From NCBI RefSeq assembly GCF_019890615.1, contig NZ_JAINVZ010000015.1, forward strand, positions 124,001 through 188,000: 64,000 nt of DNA, given 5' to 3'. This document shows positions 1 to 8,241 of the stretch, piece by piece (position 1 is the first letter of the stretch; each line of letters opens with the position of its first letter). The translations under genes were made by a program, and so were the position numbers. The notes under the pieces are model-generated. The model was given only the letters and a program-made list of their open reading frames with translations, made no database searches and was not told where the DNA came from. The DNA comes from Streptantibioticus parmotrematis (GTDB taxonomy: Bacteria; Actinomycetota; Actinomycetes; Streptomycetales; Streptomycetaceae).

Positions 1-1219
1 CACGGTTGACCGCGTCGGTCGAGGCCGGGGCGAGCAGGAAGCCGATGCCCGCGCCCGCCATCACCACGAACCACCACTGCCTGCTGAGCGACAGGTCCGT
101 CAGCCTGCCCGCCCACAACGCGAATCCCACCGCGCCGAGCGCCGTGCCCAGCAGCATCGCGGGCCGTGCGCCGTTGCGGTCCAGGATGCGCCCGCCGAGC
201 TGCGAGGCGATGGCGAACCCGGCGAAGAAGATGAACAGGTACGAGCCCGCCTCGCTGGGCGACATGCTCAGGCACACCTGCCCGTAGACGGAGGCGAAGA
301 AGAACAGCGGGACGAACGCCATCATGGCGAAGAACAGCACGCCGTTGTCGACGGCGAACGCGCGGTCGCGGAAGACCCGCAGCTTGATCAGCGGGTGCCG
401 GGTGGCGAGTTCGACCCGGCAGAAGACCGCCAGGACGGCGAGACCGCCCACGATGCACACCCACGTCTTCCAGTCGCCCCAGCCCCACGTCGTCGACTGC
501 TGCAAGCCCAGCACCGCGCCGCCCATGCCGAGGGCGACCAGCGCGGCGCCCCGCCAGTCCATCGCCTCGCGGCGCGGCCGGTCGCGCAGCTTGGCCATCA
601 GCGTGAGCGTGACGGCGATGACGGCGACGGGCACGTTGACCCAGAAGATCGCCCGCCACGTCCACGTGGTGAGCCAGCCGCCGAGGATCGGGCCGATCGC
701 GGTCAGCGCGCCGGAGATGCCGAAGAACAGCGCCAGCGCGCGGCCCCGGCGCTCGACCGGGAAGACCGCGACGACCACGGCGAGCGCGGCCGGGAACAGC
801 AGCGCGGCGCCGAAGCCCTGGATGGCGCGGCAGGTGATGAGCCAGGCCAGCGCGCCCGACCCCTTGGGCACCGCGCCGCACAGCGCCGAGGCGACGACGA
901 AGACGATCGTGCCGCCGAGCGCGACCCGGCGCGGGCCCAGCAGGTCGGCGAGGCGTCCGCCGAACGCGAAGAACGCGGCCAGCGCGAGCAGGTAGGCGTT
1001 GACCACCCACTGCATGCCGGACGCGGTCAGGTTCAGCTCGTCGATGATGTCGGGCGCCGCGATCGCGACGATGGTCTGGTCGATGAACGTCATCGAGACC
1101 GTGAAGAGCATGGCCGCCAGGACGAGGGTCTGGCGGCCCGGACGCATCGGCCCGCCGGAGACCACCACGTCCGATCGCTCGGTGCGGGAACTCGCGGCGG
1201 AGGGGGTACCGCTGCTCAT
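1..1219 (-). CDS. DHA2-family MFS drug efflux transporter, 3' end outside window
   Basis: Proton-driven multidrug exporter of the inner membrane. It starts at the ATG ending at 1219 and is still open at base 1, giving about 406 visible codons. After a Ser/Thr-rich N-terminal tail come alternating hydrophobic segments. DHA2 landmarks are present: a TFIDQTIV segment in TM1, GGRLADLLGPRRV in the loop after TM2, and a GxxxGPxxGG stretch (GPILGGW) in TM5. It lies 85 bp downstream of a second DHA2 pump on the same strand, so the two may be co-transcribed. The substrate cannot be read from the sequence. No regulator of the pair is visible in the window. Confidence 0.85.
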   Translation of the reverse strand, partial: MSSGTPSAASSRTERSDVVVSGGPMRPGRQTLVLAAMLFTVSMTFIDQTIVAIAAPDIIDELNLTASGMQWVVNAYLLALAAFFAFGGRLADLLGPRRVALGGTIVFVVASALCGAVPKGSGALAWLITCRAIQGFGAALLFPAALAVVVAVFPVERRGRALALFFGISGALTAIGPILGGWLTTWTWRAIFWVNVPVAVIAVTLTLMAKLRDRPRREAMDWRGAALVALGMGGAVLGLQQSTTWGWGDWKTWVCIVGGLAVLAVFCRVELATRHPLIKLRVFRDRAFAVDNGVLFFAMMAFVPLFFFASVYGQVCLSMSPSEAGSYLFIFFAGFAIASQLGGRILDRNGARPAMLLGTALGAVGFALWAGRLTDLSLSRQWWFVVMAGAGIGFLLAPASTDAVNR

Positions 1220-1304
1220 GCGTTTGATTGTGGCCCCATACGGGACGACCCGCAGCCGGAGAGCGATCAGCGCACGCACCCCGGCACGCCTCCCGGCCGG
1301 CTCC

Positions 1305-2747
1305 TCAGCCCGTCTTCACCGCGCGCGCCGCGGGCCGGGGCAGCGCCACCGCCATCAGCACCGCCGCGACCAGCAGGAACCCGGTGGCGACCAGGAACAC
1401 CCTGCCGTATCCGGCGGCCAGCGCGGCGGCCGAGGTCGCGGTGCCGGTGCGGTCGGCGGCGACCGTGGCCAGGATGGTCAGACCCAGCGCGCCACCCATC
1501 TGGCGCGAGGTGTTGACCAGGCCCGACACCAGTCCCGCCTCCGTCGGCGCGACCCCCGAGGTGGCCGCCGCGGCGAGCGGTGTCATCGACAGCCCGGCGC
1601 CCAGCGACATCAGCACCGCCGGACCCAGGATCGTCCCGGTGAAGGTGCCGTGCGCGCTCATCCTGCTCTCCCAGGCGAAACCAGCCGCCTGCGACAGCGC
1701 GCCCACCACGCACAGCAGCCGCGCGTCGACCCGGGCCATCAGCCGGGGCGCGAGCTTCGAGCCGAGGATGATCGACAACGTGAACGGCAGGAAGGCGAAC
1801 CCGGCGCGCAACGGCGAGTAGCGCAGCACGTTCTGCATGTAGAGCGACATGAAGTACCACATCGAGAACATCGCGGAACCGCACACCAGCATGACCGCGT
1901 TGCCCGCCGACACCGACCTGACCCGCAGCAGTCCCAGCGGCATCAACGGCTCCCGGGACAGCGCCTGCACGACACCGAACGCCACCAGCAGCGCCGCCCC
2001 GCCCAGCAGCGGCATCAGCGCCCGGTCCGAACCCCAGCCGTACTGGCCGGAGTTGACGATGCCGTAGGCGAGCGCGGCCACGCCCGAGGTCACCAGGACC
2101 GCGCCCGGCACGTCCAGCCTGCGGCGCGGCCCCTGCGCGCGGGACTCGGCCAGCCGCAGCGCGGCGACCACCAGGACGAGGGCGCCCACGGGCACGTTGA
2201 CCAGCAGCACCCAGCGCCACGACAGGTAGTCGGTGAGGATGCCGCCGACCATGCCACCGGCCGCGCCGCCGCCCGCCCCGACCGCGGTCCAGGTGCCTAT
2301 CGCGCGGGTACGGGCGGATCCCTCGGGGAAGTTGGTGGTGAGGATGGTCAGCGTGGCGGGCGACAGCACGGCGGCGCCCAGGCCCTGCACGGCGCGCGCG
2401 ACGACCAGTTGCCACGGCTGCTGGGACAGGCCGCCGCCGAGGCTGGCGAGGGTGAACAGCGCGAGCCCCAGCAGGAAGATCCGCTTGCGCCCGAACAGGT
2501 CGGCGGCCCGGCCGCCCAGCAGCAGGAAGCCCGCGAACGTCAACGCGTAGGCGTTGACCACCCATTGCAGGCCGGTCGCGCTCAGCCCGAGGTCGCCGCG
2601 GATCGACGGCAGCGCCACGTTGACCACGGACACGTCCAGCACGACGAGGAACTGCCCGGCGCAGGCGGCGAGCAGGACCGCCCAGGCGGGCGGCGCGGGC
2701 CGCCGGTCCGTGCCGGAGGTGTTCAGCTGCGCGGTGAGGTCGGACAT
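1305..2747 (-). CDS. DHA2-family MFS drug efflux transporter
   Basis: Fourteen-helix drug:proton antiporter of about 480 residues, the usual DHA2 length. TM1 carries the family VLDVSVVNVALPSI segment, followed by WVVNAYALTFAG, the GRAADLFGRKRIF loop, an ARAVQGLGAA segment and a short Gly-rich motif C. In-frame starts exist at 2783, 2756 and 2747; 2747 (MSDLTAQ) fits the family N-terminus. The next gene downstream is another DHA2 pump. The upstream flank has three copies of a 20-bp repeat (2798-2876), which may be its operator region. Exported compound unknown. Confidence 0.85.
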   Translation of the reverse strand: MSDLTAQLNTSGTDRRPAPPAWAVLLAACAGQFLVVLDVSVVNVALPSIRGDLGLSATGLQWVVNAYALTFAGFLLLGGRAADLFGRKRIFLLGLALFTLASLGGGLSQQPWQLVVARAVQGLGAAVLSPATLTILTTNFPEGSARTRAIGTWTAVGAGGGAAGGMVGGILTDYLSWRWVLLVNVPVGALVLVVAALRLAESRAQGPRRRLDVPGAVLVTSGVAALAYGIVNSGQYGWGSDRALMPLLGGAALLVAFGVVQALSREPLMPLGLLRVRSVSAGNAVMLVCGSAMFSMWYFMSLYMQNVLRYSPLRAGFAFLPFTLSIILGSKLAPRLMARVDARLLCVVGALSQAAGFAWESRMSAHGTFTGTILGPAVLMSLGAGLSMTPLAAAATSGVAPTEAGLVSGLVNTSRQMGGALGLTILATVAADRTGTATSAAALAAGYGRVFLVATGFLLVAAVLMAVALPRPAARAVKTG

Positions 2748-2797
2748 GGTCGCCATGCTGTCGCGCGCCGCTGGAACGCGCATCGGATTTACGTCGT

Positions 2798-2876
2798 AGG
2801 ACCGCCGGAGTACGGCGTCACGCCTTAGGACCGCCGGAGTACAGCGTCACGTCTTGAGGACCGCCGGAGTACGGCG
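2798..2876. repeat. Three direct copies of a 20-bp unit, spacing 29-30 bp
   Basis: The unit AGGACCGCCGGAGTACGGCG occurs at 2798-2817, 2827-2846 (one mismatch) and 2857-2876. Read on the + strand, each copy is entered by a stop triplet (TAG, TAG, TGA). The array sits between an efflux gene (-) and a methyltransferase gene (+). It could be an iterated operator or the leftover 3' end of a lost gene. Confidence 0.85.
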
Positions 2877-2987
2877 CGTTCCGCCGCAGGCCGCGTTCGC
2901 GTCCGCGGCCGCACACCGCATGGGCACGCCGAGGCCGCGGCCGCCCCCGGGCGTCGGCCCGCGCGCCCCCTGCGGCACGATGTGGGC

Positions 2988-3665
2988 ATGAGCAACCCCG
3001 CGCCGCACCCCGAGGTCCTCGCCGCGTTCGAGCAGGCCAAGGGCTTCATGCCCGTCGACGAGGGCCTGGCCCTGTACGCCGCCGCCGTCGAGGCCGCCGC
3101 GCTCGGGCTGCCGCTGCTGGAGGTCGGCACGTACTGCGGGCGCTCCACGATCCTGCTGGCCGCCGCCGCGCGCGACGCGGGCGTGACGGCCGTCACCGTC
3201 GACCACCACCGCGGCAGCGAGGAGCAGCAGCCGGGCTGGGAGTACCACGACGCGGGCCTGGTCGACCCCGAGCTGACGGTGACCGCCGCGGACGGCACCA
3301 GGACCGTGCGCATGGACACCCTGCCGACGTTCCGCAGGACGCTGTTCGCCGCGGGCCTGGAGGACCACGTGGTGGCGCTGGTCGGACGCTCCCCGAGGGC
3401 CGCCGCGCTGTGGGGCCGCCCGCTGGGCCTGGTCTTCGTCGACGGCGGCCACACCGACGAGCACGCAGGCGCGGACTACGAGGGCTGGGCGCCGCACGTG
3501 GCGCCCGGCGGGCTGCTGGTCGTGCACGACGTCTTCCCCGACCCGGCGGACGGCGGGCAGGCGCCGTACCGGATCTACCGCAGGGCGCTGGAGTCGGGGG
3601 CGTTCGCCGAGACGTCGGTCACGCGATCCCTGCGCGTGCTGCGGCGGGTCGCCGACGGGGTCTAG
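2988..3665 (+). CDS. Class I SAM-dependent methyltransferase (Methyltransf_24 type)
   Basis: Soluble methyltransferase of 225 residues. Motif I reads LLEVGTYCGRSTILLA (about residues 45-60) and the acidic post-II strand is LVFVDGGHTDEHAGADYEGW, ending in GGLLVVHDVF. This layout matches small Rossmann methyltransferases related to the O-methyltransferase and CmcI-like groups. An upstream in-frame GTG at 2982 is possible, but ATG 2988 is the better start. The stop lies 11 bp before the next gene, so the two are probably one transcript. Substrate unknown. Confidence 0.75.
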   Translation: MSNPAPHPEVLAAFEQAKGFMPVDEGLALYAAAVEAAALGLPLLEVGTYCGRSTILLAAAARDAGVTAVTVDHHRGSEEQQPGWEYHDAGLVDPELTVTAADGTRTVRMDTLPTFRRTLFAAGLEDHVVALVGRSPRAAALWGRPLGLVFVDGGHTDEHAGADYEGWAPHVAPGGLLVVHDVFPDPADGGQAPYRIYRRALESGAFAETSVTRSLRVLRRVADGV

Positions 3666-3676
3666 GGTCTACGCCC

Positions 3677-4510
3677 ATGTCCAGCCCCATCAGACGCGGC
3701 GCGGCCGTCGCGCTCGGGCTCGCCGCCCTCGTGACGGCGTGCTCGGCGCAGCGTCCGCCGGCTCCCCCCACCTCGCCGGCGCCGCGCGTCTCCCCCACAG
3801 CCCACGACTCCGGCGCCCCGCCCGGCAAGCCCCTGGCGGGCAAGGTCGTGGTGATCGACCCCGGCCACAACATCGGCAACCAGCACCACACGGCCGAGAT
3901 CAACCGCCTGGTCGACATCGGCGGCAGCCGCAAGGCCTGCGACACCACCGGCACCGCCACCGACGCCGGTTACCCGGAGGCCGACTTCACGCTCGACGTC
4001 GCCCGCCGGGCGCGGACGCTGCTGACGGCGCTGGGCGCGAAGGTGACGTTCACGCAGGACGGGAACCGGTCGTGGGGTCCGTGCGTGGACGAGCGGGCCA
4101 GGATCGGCAACGCGGCGCACGCCGACGCGGCCGTCTCGATCCACGCGGACGGCGCGGCCGTCGGCGACCGCGGCTTCCACGTGATCCTGCCCGCCGCGGT
4201 GCACGCGGGGATCGCGGACACCCGGCCGATCGTGGCGCCCTCCCGGACCCTCGGCACCGACCTGCGGAATCGATTCGCCGCCGACACCGGCGAGCCGTTC
4301 TCCACCTACGTGGGCCACGGCACCGCATTGGACGTGCGCGGCGACCTCGGCGGGCTCGACCTGTCGACGGTGCCGAAGGTCTTCATCGAGTGCGGCAACA
4401 TGCGCGATCCGCAGGACGCCGCGCGGCTGACCGACGCGGCCTGGCGGCAGCGGGCGGCACGGGGCATCGCGGACGGGATCGCCGCATACCTGGAGGGTTC
4501 CGGAGGGTAG
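3677..4510 (+). CDS. N-acetylmuramoyl-L-alanine amidase, lipoprotein (Amidase_3)
   Basis: Zinc amidase that cuts the MurNAc-L-Ala bond of peptidoglycan, predicted to be anchored on the outer face of the membrane. The signal peptide ends in a lipobox with Cys near residue 20 (LVTAC). A Pro/Ser-rich linker precedes the catalytic domain. Expected zinc and catalytic positions are visible: VVVIDPGHN (His), PEADFTLDVARR (Glu), VSIHADG (His) and FIECGNM (catalytic Glu). The 277-residue length suits a single-domain amidase with no separate wall-binding module. It follows the methyltransferase by 11 bp. Confidence 0.85.
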   Translation: MSSPIRRGAAVALGLAALVTACSAQRPPAPPTSPAPRVSPTAHDSGAPPGKPLAGKVVVIDPGHNIGNQHHTAEINRLVDIGGSRKACDTTGTATDAGYPEADFTLDVARRARTLLTALGAKVTFTQDGNRSWGPCVDERARIGNAAHADAAVSIHADGAAVGDRGFHVILPAAVHAGIADTRPIVAPSRTLGTDLRNRFAADTGEPFSTYVGHGTALDVRGDLGGLDLSTVPKVFIECGNMRDPQDAARLTDAAWRQRAARGIADGIAAYLEGSGG

Positions 4511-4540
4511 GGACGGCCCGGGACGGCTGCCCGACCCGGC

Positions 4541-4569
4541 TGACCGGCACCAGGTCACACCCGTACGAT
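4541..4569 (+). promoter_or_regulatory. Candidate sigma-70-type promoter for the 4668 membrane gene
   Basis: A -35-like TGACCG at 4541-4546 and a -10-like TACGAT at 4564-4569 are separated by 17 bp, between the amidase stop and the next start. The predicted leader would be about 90 nt. Confidence 0.45.
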
Positions 4570-4667
4570 GGGTCCCCACCCCCCGCGCTCGACCCTGCCG
4601 GGACCGGGAGCGCTCCGTGCGTACCGGCGCCAGCGACGACCACCGAGACCGACGAAGGACACTCCAC

Positions 4668-5525
4668 GTGAACATCCGCTCCCTCACCCGAGGAGACGGC
4701 GCGGTGATCGGTGCAGCCGTGCTGCTGCTGATCGCGTCGTTCCTCGACTTCTACAGCGTCAGCAACTGCGGCAACCTGTGCGGCGAGGTCCAGATGCCGT
4801 CCGGCTGGAAGTCCGAGATCTTCCCCGTGCTGCCCTCGGTGTTCCTCGCCGGTCTGATCGCCGCCGTGCTGATCGTGGCGTCCCGCGTGCTGCCGCAGAA
4901 CCGCAAGGTCGCCGGGCTCACCCTGGACCAGTGGGGCACCGCGCTCGCGGTGTTCGCGGCGTGGAGCGCGCTGTGGTCGCTGATGGGCGGCGGTTCGCAG
5001 CTGAGCCCCGGCGCCGGCGCGATCCTCGGCCTGGTGGCGACCCTGGTGCTGGCGGCGGCGGCGATCGCCACGCCGCGGGTGCCGGCGCTCAAGGCGGCGC
5101 TGCTGGGCGCCCCGAAGCCGCAGCAGGCCTTCCCCGGCCAGCAGCAGCACTTCAACCCCGGCCCCGGCCAGCCCGGCGGCGGTTACGGCTACCCGGGCCA
5201 GCCGCAGGGCTACGGCGCCCAGCCGCAGCAGCCGGGGGCTCCGATCGGGGGCGTGCAGCCCACCCCGACCCCGGCGCAGGGTCACGCGGCGGCCACCGCG
5301 CAGCCCCAGCAGGCCGCGCACGCGCAGGAGTTCGCGCCGTTCTGGTTCGCGGTGCCGGTGGCCCGGCCGCTGTACCCGGAGGACGGCTCGCCGACCCCGC
5401 TGGCCGAACTGACCCCCGGCACCTGGTACTTGGCCGTCGACCAGCGCGGTTCCGCGCTGGTGGCGCAGACCCAGGACGGGCGCCGTGGTGTCCTTCAGGA
5501 CACCACGGGCATCCAGCGCGGCTGA
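4668..5525 (+). CDS. Four-helix membrane protein with Pro/Gln-rich C-terminal tail
   Basis: Uncharacterised 285-residue protein. The GTG at 4668 is chosen because GAAGGA sits 9 bp upstream. Residues 1-140 form about four membrane helices; two cysteines (NCGNLCGEV) lie in the first extracytoplasmic loop and could form a disulfide. Residues 140-230 are low-complexity Pro/Gln/Gly, and the last 60 form a compact domain with EFAPFWFAVPVARPLY and ending DTTGIQRG. Proteins of this design are common and unstudied in Streptomyces. The gene has its own candidate promoter and a strong terminator, suggesting a monocistronic unit. Confidence 0.7.
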   Translation: MNIRSLTRGDGAVIGAAVLLLIASFLDFYSVSNCGNLCGEVQMPSGWKSEIFPVLPSVFLAGLIAAVLIVASRVLPQNRKVAGLTLDQWGTALAVFAAWSALWSLMGGGSQLSPGAGAILGLVATLVLAAAAIATPRVPALKAALLGAPKPQQAFPGQQQHFNPGPGQPGGGYGYPGQPQGYGAQPQQPGAPIGGVQPTPTPAQGHAAATAQPQQAAHAQEFAPFWFAVPVARPLYPEDGSPTPLAELTPGTWYLAVDQRGSALVAQTQDGRRGVLQDTTGIQRG

Positions 5526-5545
5526 CCGCCCCGTCCGCTCGTCGC

Positions 5546-5583
5546 ACGACGGCCCCCTCCGCACCGGCGGAGGGGGCCGTCGT
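5546..5583. terminator. Bidirectional terminator hairpin
   Basis: Perfect 17-bp stem (ACGACGGCCCCCTCCGC with its complement) around a 4-base loop, placed between convergent genes ending at 5525 (+) and 5634 (-). It probably ends both transcripts. Confidence 0.8.
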
Positions 5584-5633
5584 CGTTCCGTCGCGCCGGA
5601 ACGTTCGACTTCCTTGCCTGCGGCCGACGTCGA

Positions 5634-6311
5634 TCAGCTGCCGCTCTTGAGCTGGCTGAGCGAGGGGACCTTGTCGGTGACGTTGTCGCCGTCCTTCTTG
5701 GCGGTGGACTTCACGTTGTTGATGGTGTCCTGGAAGGAGTTGACCGTGCTGTCCGGCGACTCGCCCTTCTTCAGCTTGGCCGGGAGCGCCTTGAGCGAGT
5801 CGACGCTCTTGGTCAGCGGCGCGACCAGTTTGGCGAGCGTCTTGTCACCCTGCGCGTCGTGCAGCGCCGCCTTGAGCCGGTTGTAGGTGAACCCTCCGGC
5901 CAGACCCGCCTTGACCAGCGCGAAGGTGCGGCCCTTGGCGCCCTTCTTGAACGTGCCCGCCTTGTACGGCTTGTAGATCCACTGGTACGTGGCGCCCGCG
6001 GCGAGCGAGGAGTTGAGCACGAACTTCGTTTTGGCCAGCTTCACCGGCGAGGTGGAGGAGTCCGCCGCCGCACCGGTCGCGGGCGCGGTCACGGAGGCGC
6101 TCGCCGTGGCCGGGACGCTGGGGCTCGCCGCACCGGCCGCCGCCTTGTGGCCGCCGCCACCGCACGCGGTCAGCGTCATCAGCAGGGCGGCCAGCAGCAA
6201 CGCGACCAGCCCGCGGGCGCGCGTCCCCGAGGTGGGCCGCGGCGGCCGCCTGGTCGTACGGGACGGCGGGCCCGAGGGGCTGAGCGGCGGGCCGGACGGT
6301 CGAGTGGACAT
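5634..6311 (-). CDS. Secreted lipoprotein of unknown function
   Basis: 225-residue predicted lipoprotein. The N-terminus is Pro/Arg-rich, then a hydrophobic core and lipobox LTAC with Cys near residue 49. A Ser/Thr/Ala linker leads to a Lys-rich domain (YQWIYKPYKAGTFKKG, LVAPLTKSVDSLKALPAKLKKG) likely to be helical. The start ending at 6311 is fixed by GGAGGA five bases upstream. It lies 106 bp downstream of the operon led by the glycosyltransferase, on the same strand, so partial read-through is possible. No family recognised. Confidence 0.65.
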   Translation of the reverse strand: MSTRPSGPPLSPSGPPSRTTRRPPRPTSGTRARGLVALLLAALLMTLTACGGGGHKAAAGAASPSVPATASASVTAPATGAAADSSTSPVKLAKTKFVLNSSLAAGATYQWIYKPYKAGTFKKGAKGRTFALVKAGLAGGFTYNRLKAALHDAQGDKTLAKLVAPLTKSVDSLKALPAKLKKGESPDSTVNSFQDTINNVKSTAKKDGDNVTDKVPSLSQLKSGS

Positions 6312-6417
6312 GGGTCCTCCGTGGGCGGGGGCGGGCATCCCTGCGAGCCTCACCGCGCCGCCGCGACGGCGCCACCGGAGCGCCTCCATTCGGAGGACAC
6401 CCGGTCCGGGACCGCCC

Positions 6418-7497
6418 TCAACAGCAGCTTTCCGCCGGGTCGTCGAGCCCGAGCGGCAGCCGGTCGCCGCCGAAGACCGCCGTCGTCGCCTCGTCCCCGC
6501 CGAGCGCCGCGACCGCGAGCAGCAGCGCGCCCGCCGTCCAGGTGGTGCGCTCCTCGGGCCAGACCGCGTCGTCCTCGAAGACGTACCCGGTCCAGTACAG
6601 CCCATCGTCCGCGCGCAGATGCTGGATGTCGGTGAGCAGGCGCACCGCGCGGTCCGACTCGCCGATCGCCCACAGCGCGAGGGCGAGTTCGGCGCTCTCG
6701 GCGCCGGTCACCCACGGGTTCGGCTCCACGCAGCGCACGCCGAGGCCGGGGACGACGAAGCGGTCCCAGCCCTCCTGGACGCGGGCGCGGGCGGCGTCGC
6801 CGCGCAGCGCGGTGCCCAGCACCGGGTAGTACCAGTCCATCGAGTGCGGCTTGGCCAGGAACCGTTCCGGGTGGTGGACGATCGCGTGCCGCAGCCGTCC
6901 CGTCGCCAACTCCCAGTCGGGCTGCGGGTCCTCGCGCGTCTCGGCGACGGCGAGCGCGCAGCGCAGCGCGTGGTAGACCGACGAGCAGCCGGTCAGCAGC
7001 GCCTCGTGCGGGAAGCTCCCGTCGTCGTCGCGCTTCCAGGCGATCTCGCCACCGGGCAGTTGCAGCGCGAGCACGAACTCGATCGCGGCGAACAGGTGCG
7101 GCCACATCGCGTCGAGGAACGCCTCGTCACCGGTGGACAGGTAGTGGTGCCACACGCCGACGGCGACGTAGGCGCAGAAGTTGGCCTCCCGCCCGCGGTC
7201 CTTGGGGCTGCCCTCGGCGCCGTCCGCGTAGTCGTACGCCGCGTACCAGGAGCCGTCCGCGTTCTGGACCCGCGCCAGCCACGCGTAGGCCGCCGCCGCG
7301 CGCGCGTGCTCGCCCGCCGCGTCCAGCGCCATCGCCGCCTCGACGTGGTCCCAGGGGTCGAGGTGGCCGCCGTCGAACCACGGTACGGCGCCGTCCGGCC
7401 GCTGCGCGGCGGCGATCCCGGCGACCGTCCGGGCGGCCTGCCCGGCGGTGAGGACTCCGGGCAGGACCAGGTGCTCGGTGCGCCCGGGCGAGGTCAC
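6418..7497 (-). CDS. Alpha/alpha-toroid (prenyltransferase/squalene-cyclase repeat) protein
   Basis: 359-residue soluble protein built from repeated helical pairs with the QNxDGSW-type signature of terpene-cyclase and glycosidase toroids (VQNADGSWYAAYDY, LRADDGLYWTGYVFE). The order of Trp/Tyr-rich turns predicts an (alpha/alpha)6 barrel. Annotators usually call such proteins prenyltransferase-like, but no DxDD or prenyl-diphosphate motif is visible; a carbohydrate-acting enzyme is equally possible. GTG start at 7497 overlaps the upstream methyltransferase stop by four bases, so translation is coupled. Last gene of the KstR-box operon. Function unknown. Confidence 0.7.
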   Translation of the reverse strand: MTSPGRTEHLVLPGVLTAGQAARTVAGIAAAQRPDGAVPWFDGGHLDPWDHVEAAMALDAAGEHARAAAAYAWLARVQNADGSWYAAYDYADGAEGSPKDRGREANFCAYVAVGVWHHYLSTGDEAFLDAMWPHLFAAIEFVLALQLPGGEIAWKRDDDGSFPHEALLTGCSSVYHALRCALAVAETREDPQPDWELATGRLRHAIVHHPERFLAKPHSMDWYYPVLGTALRGDAARARVQEGWDRFVVPGLGVRCVEPNPWVTGAESAELALALWAIGESDRAVRLLTDIQHLRADDGLYWTGYVFEDDAVWPEERTTWTAGALLLAVAALGGDEATTAVFGGDRLPLGLDDPAESCC

Positions 7498-8228
7498 AGG
7501 GCGGCCCCGGCCGGCAGGTGCGGCTTGGTGGCGTACGCGACGAAGCTCTTGCCGATCAGGGGGTTGAGCGCCTGCTCGGCCAGCCGGGTGGCCAGCGGCT
7601 TCTTCATGATGTCCCAGACCAGCAGCTTGTGGTACGCCTTCACCGGCAGCGCCTGGTCGTTGTCGACGCCCACCGCGCACTTGATCCACCAGTACGGGGA
7701 GTGCAGGCCGTGCGCGTGGTGGGTGCCGTACGGTTCGAGACCGGCCTCGCGCATCCGCTCCAGCAGTTCGTCGCCGCGGTAGATGCGGATGTGGCCGCCC
7801 TCGACCTCGTGGTAGGCGTCGGACAGCGCCCAGCAGATCTTCTCCGGCAGCCAGCGCGGCACGGTGACCGCTATCCGGCCGCCCGGCCGCAGCACCCGCA
7901 CCATCTCGGCGAGCACGCCCTTGTCGTCCGGGATGTGCTCCATGACCTCGGAGATGATCACGACGTCGAAGCTCGCGTCGGGGAACGGCAGGCGCAGCGC
8001 GTCGCCCTCCATCGCGACGGCGGAGGCGCCCGCCGGTGCCTCCCCGGCCTCCTTCATCGCGGCGAACCACTTGGCGACCTCGCGGATCTCCTCGCCGTTG
8101 CGGTCGAGGGCGACCACGTTGGCGCCGCGCCGGTAGCACTCGAAGGCGTGGCGGCCCGCGCCGCAGCCGAGGTCGAGCACCCGGTCGCCGGGGGCGAGCG
8201 GGAAGCGGGAGAAGTCGACGGTCAGCAC
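7494..8228 (-). CDS. Class I SAM-dependent methyltransferase
   Basis: 244-residue methyltransferase of the UbiE/Methyltransf_11 type. Motif I is VLDLGCGAGRHAFE (residues about 18-31), the motif II region is ASFDVVIISEVMEHIPD, and motif III follows as RVLRPGGRIAVTVP. The C-terminal third (HIRIYRGDELLERMREAGL, then a Trp-rich segment) resembles methyltransferases acting on lipid- or sugar-linked substrates. GTG start at 8228. It is 13 bp downstream of the glycosyltransferase and overlaps the next gene by four bases, so the three products probably act on one glycosylated compound. Confidence 0.8.
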   Translation of the reverse strand: MLTVDFSRFPLAPGDRVLDLGCGAGRHAFECYRRGANVVALDRNGEEIREVAKWFAAMKEAGEAPAGASAVAMEGDALRLPFPDASFDVVIISEVMEHIPDDKGVLAEMVRVLRPGGRIAVTVPRWLPEKICWALSDAYHEVEGGHIRIYRGDELLERMREAGLEPYGTHHAHGLHSPYWWIKCAVGVDNDQALPVKAYHKLLVWDIMKKPLATRLAEQALNPLIGKSFVAYATKPHLPAGAAL

Positions 8229-8241
8229 GTGGACTCTGCTT

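Noticed and set aside
395-2828. Long plus-strand ORFs over the two efflux genes
   Set aside because: Arg/Pro/Ala-rich translations without motifs; GC-rich shadows of the minus-strand transporters, which have clear membrane topology.
2798-2876. CRISPR array
   Set aside because: Only three units with 9-10-bp gaps and no cas genes; spacers are too short.
4383-5564. Minus-strand ORF of 393 codons opposite the membrane protein
   Set aside because: Low-complexity Arg/Gly translation and no ribosome site; the plus-strand gene has helices, a promoter and a terminator.
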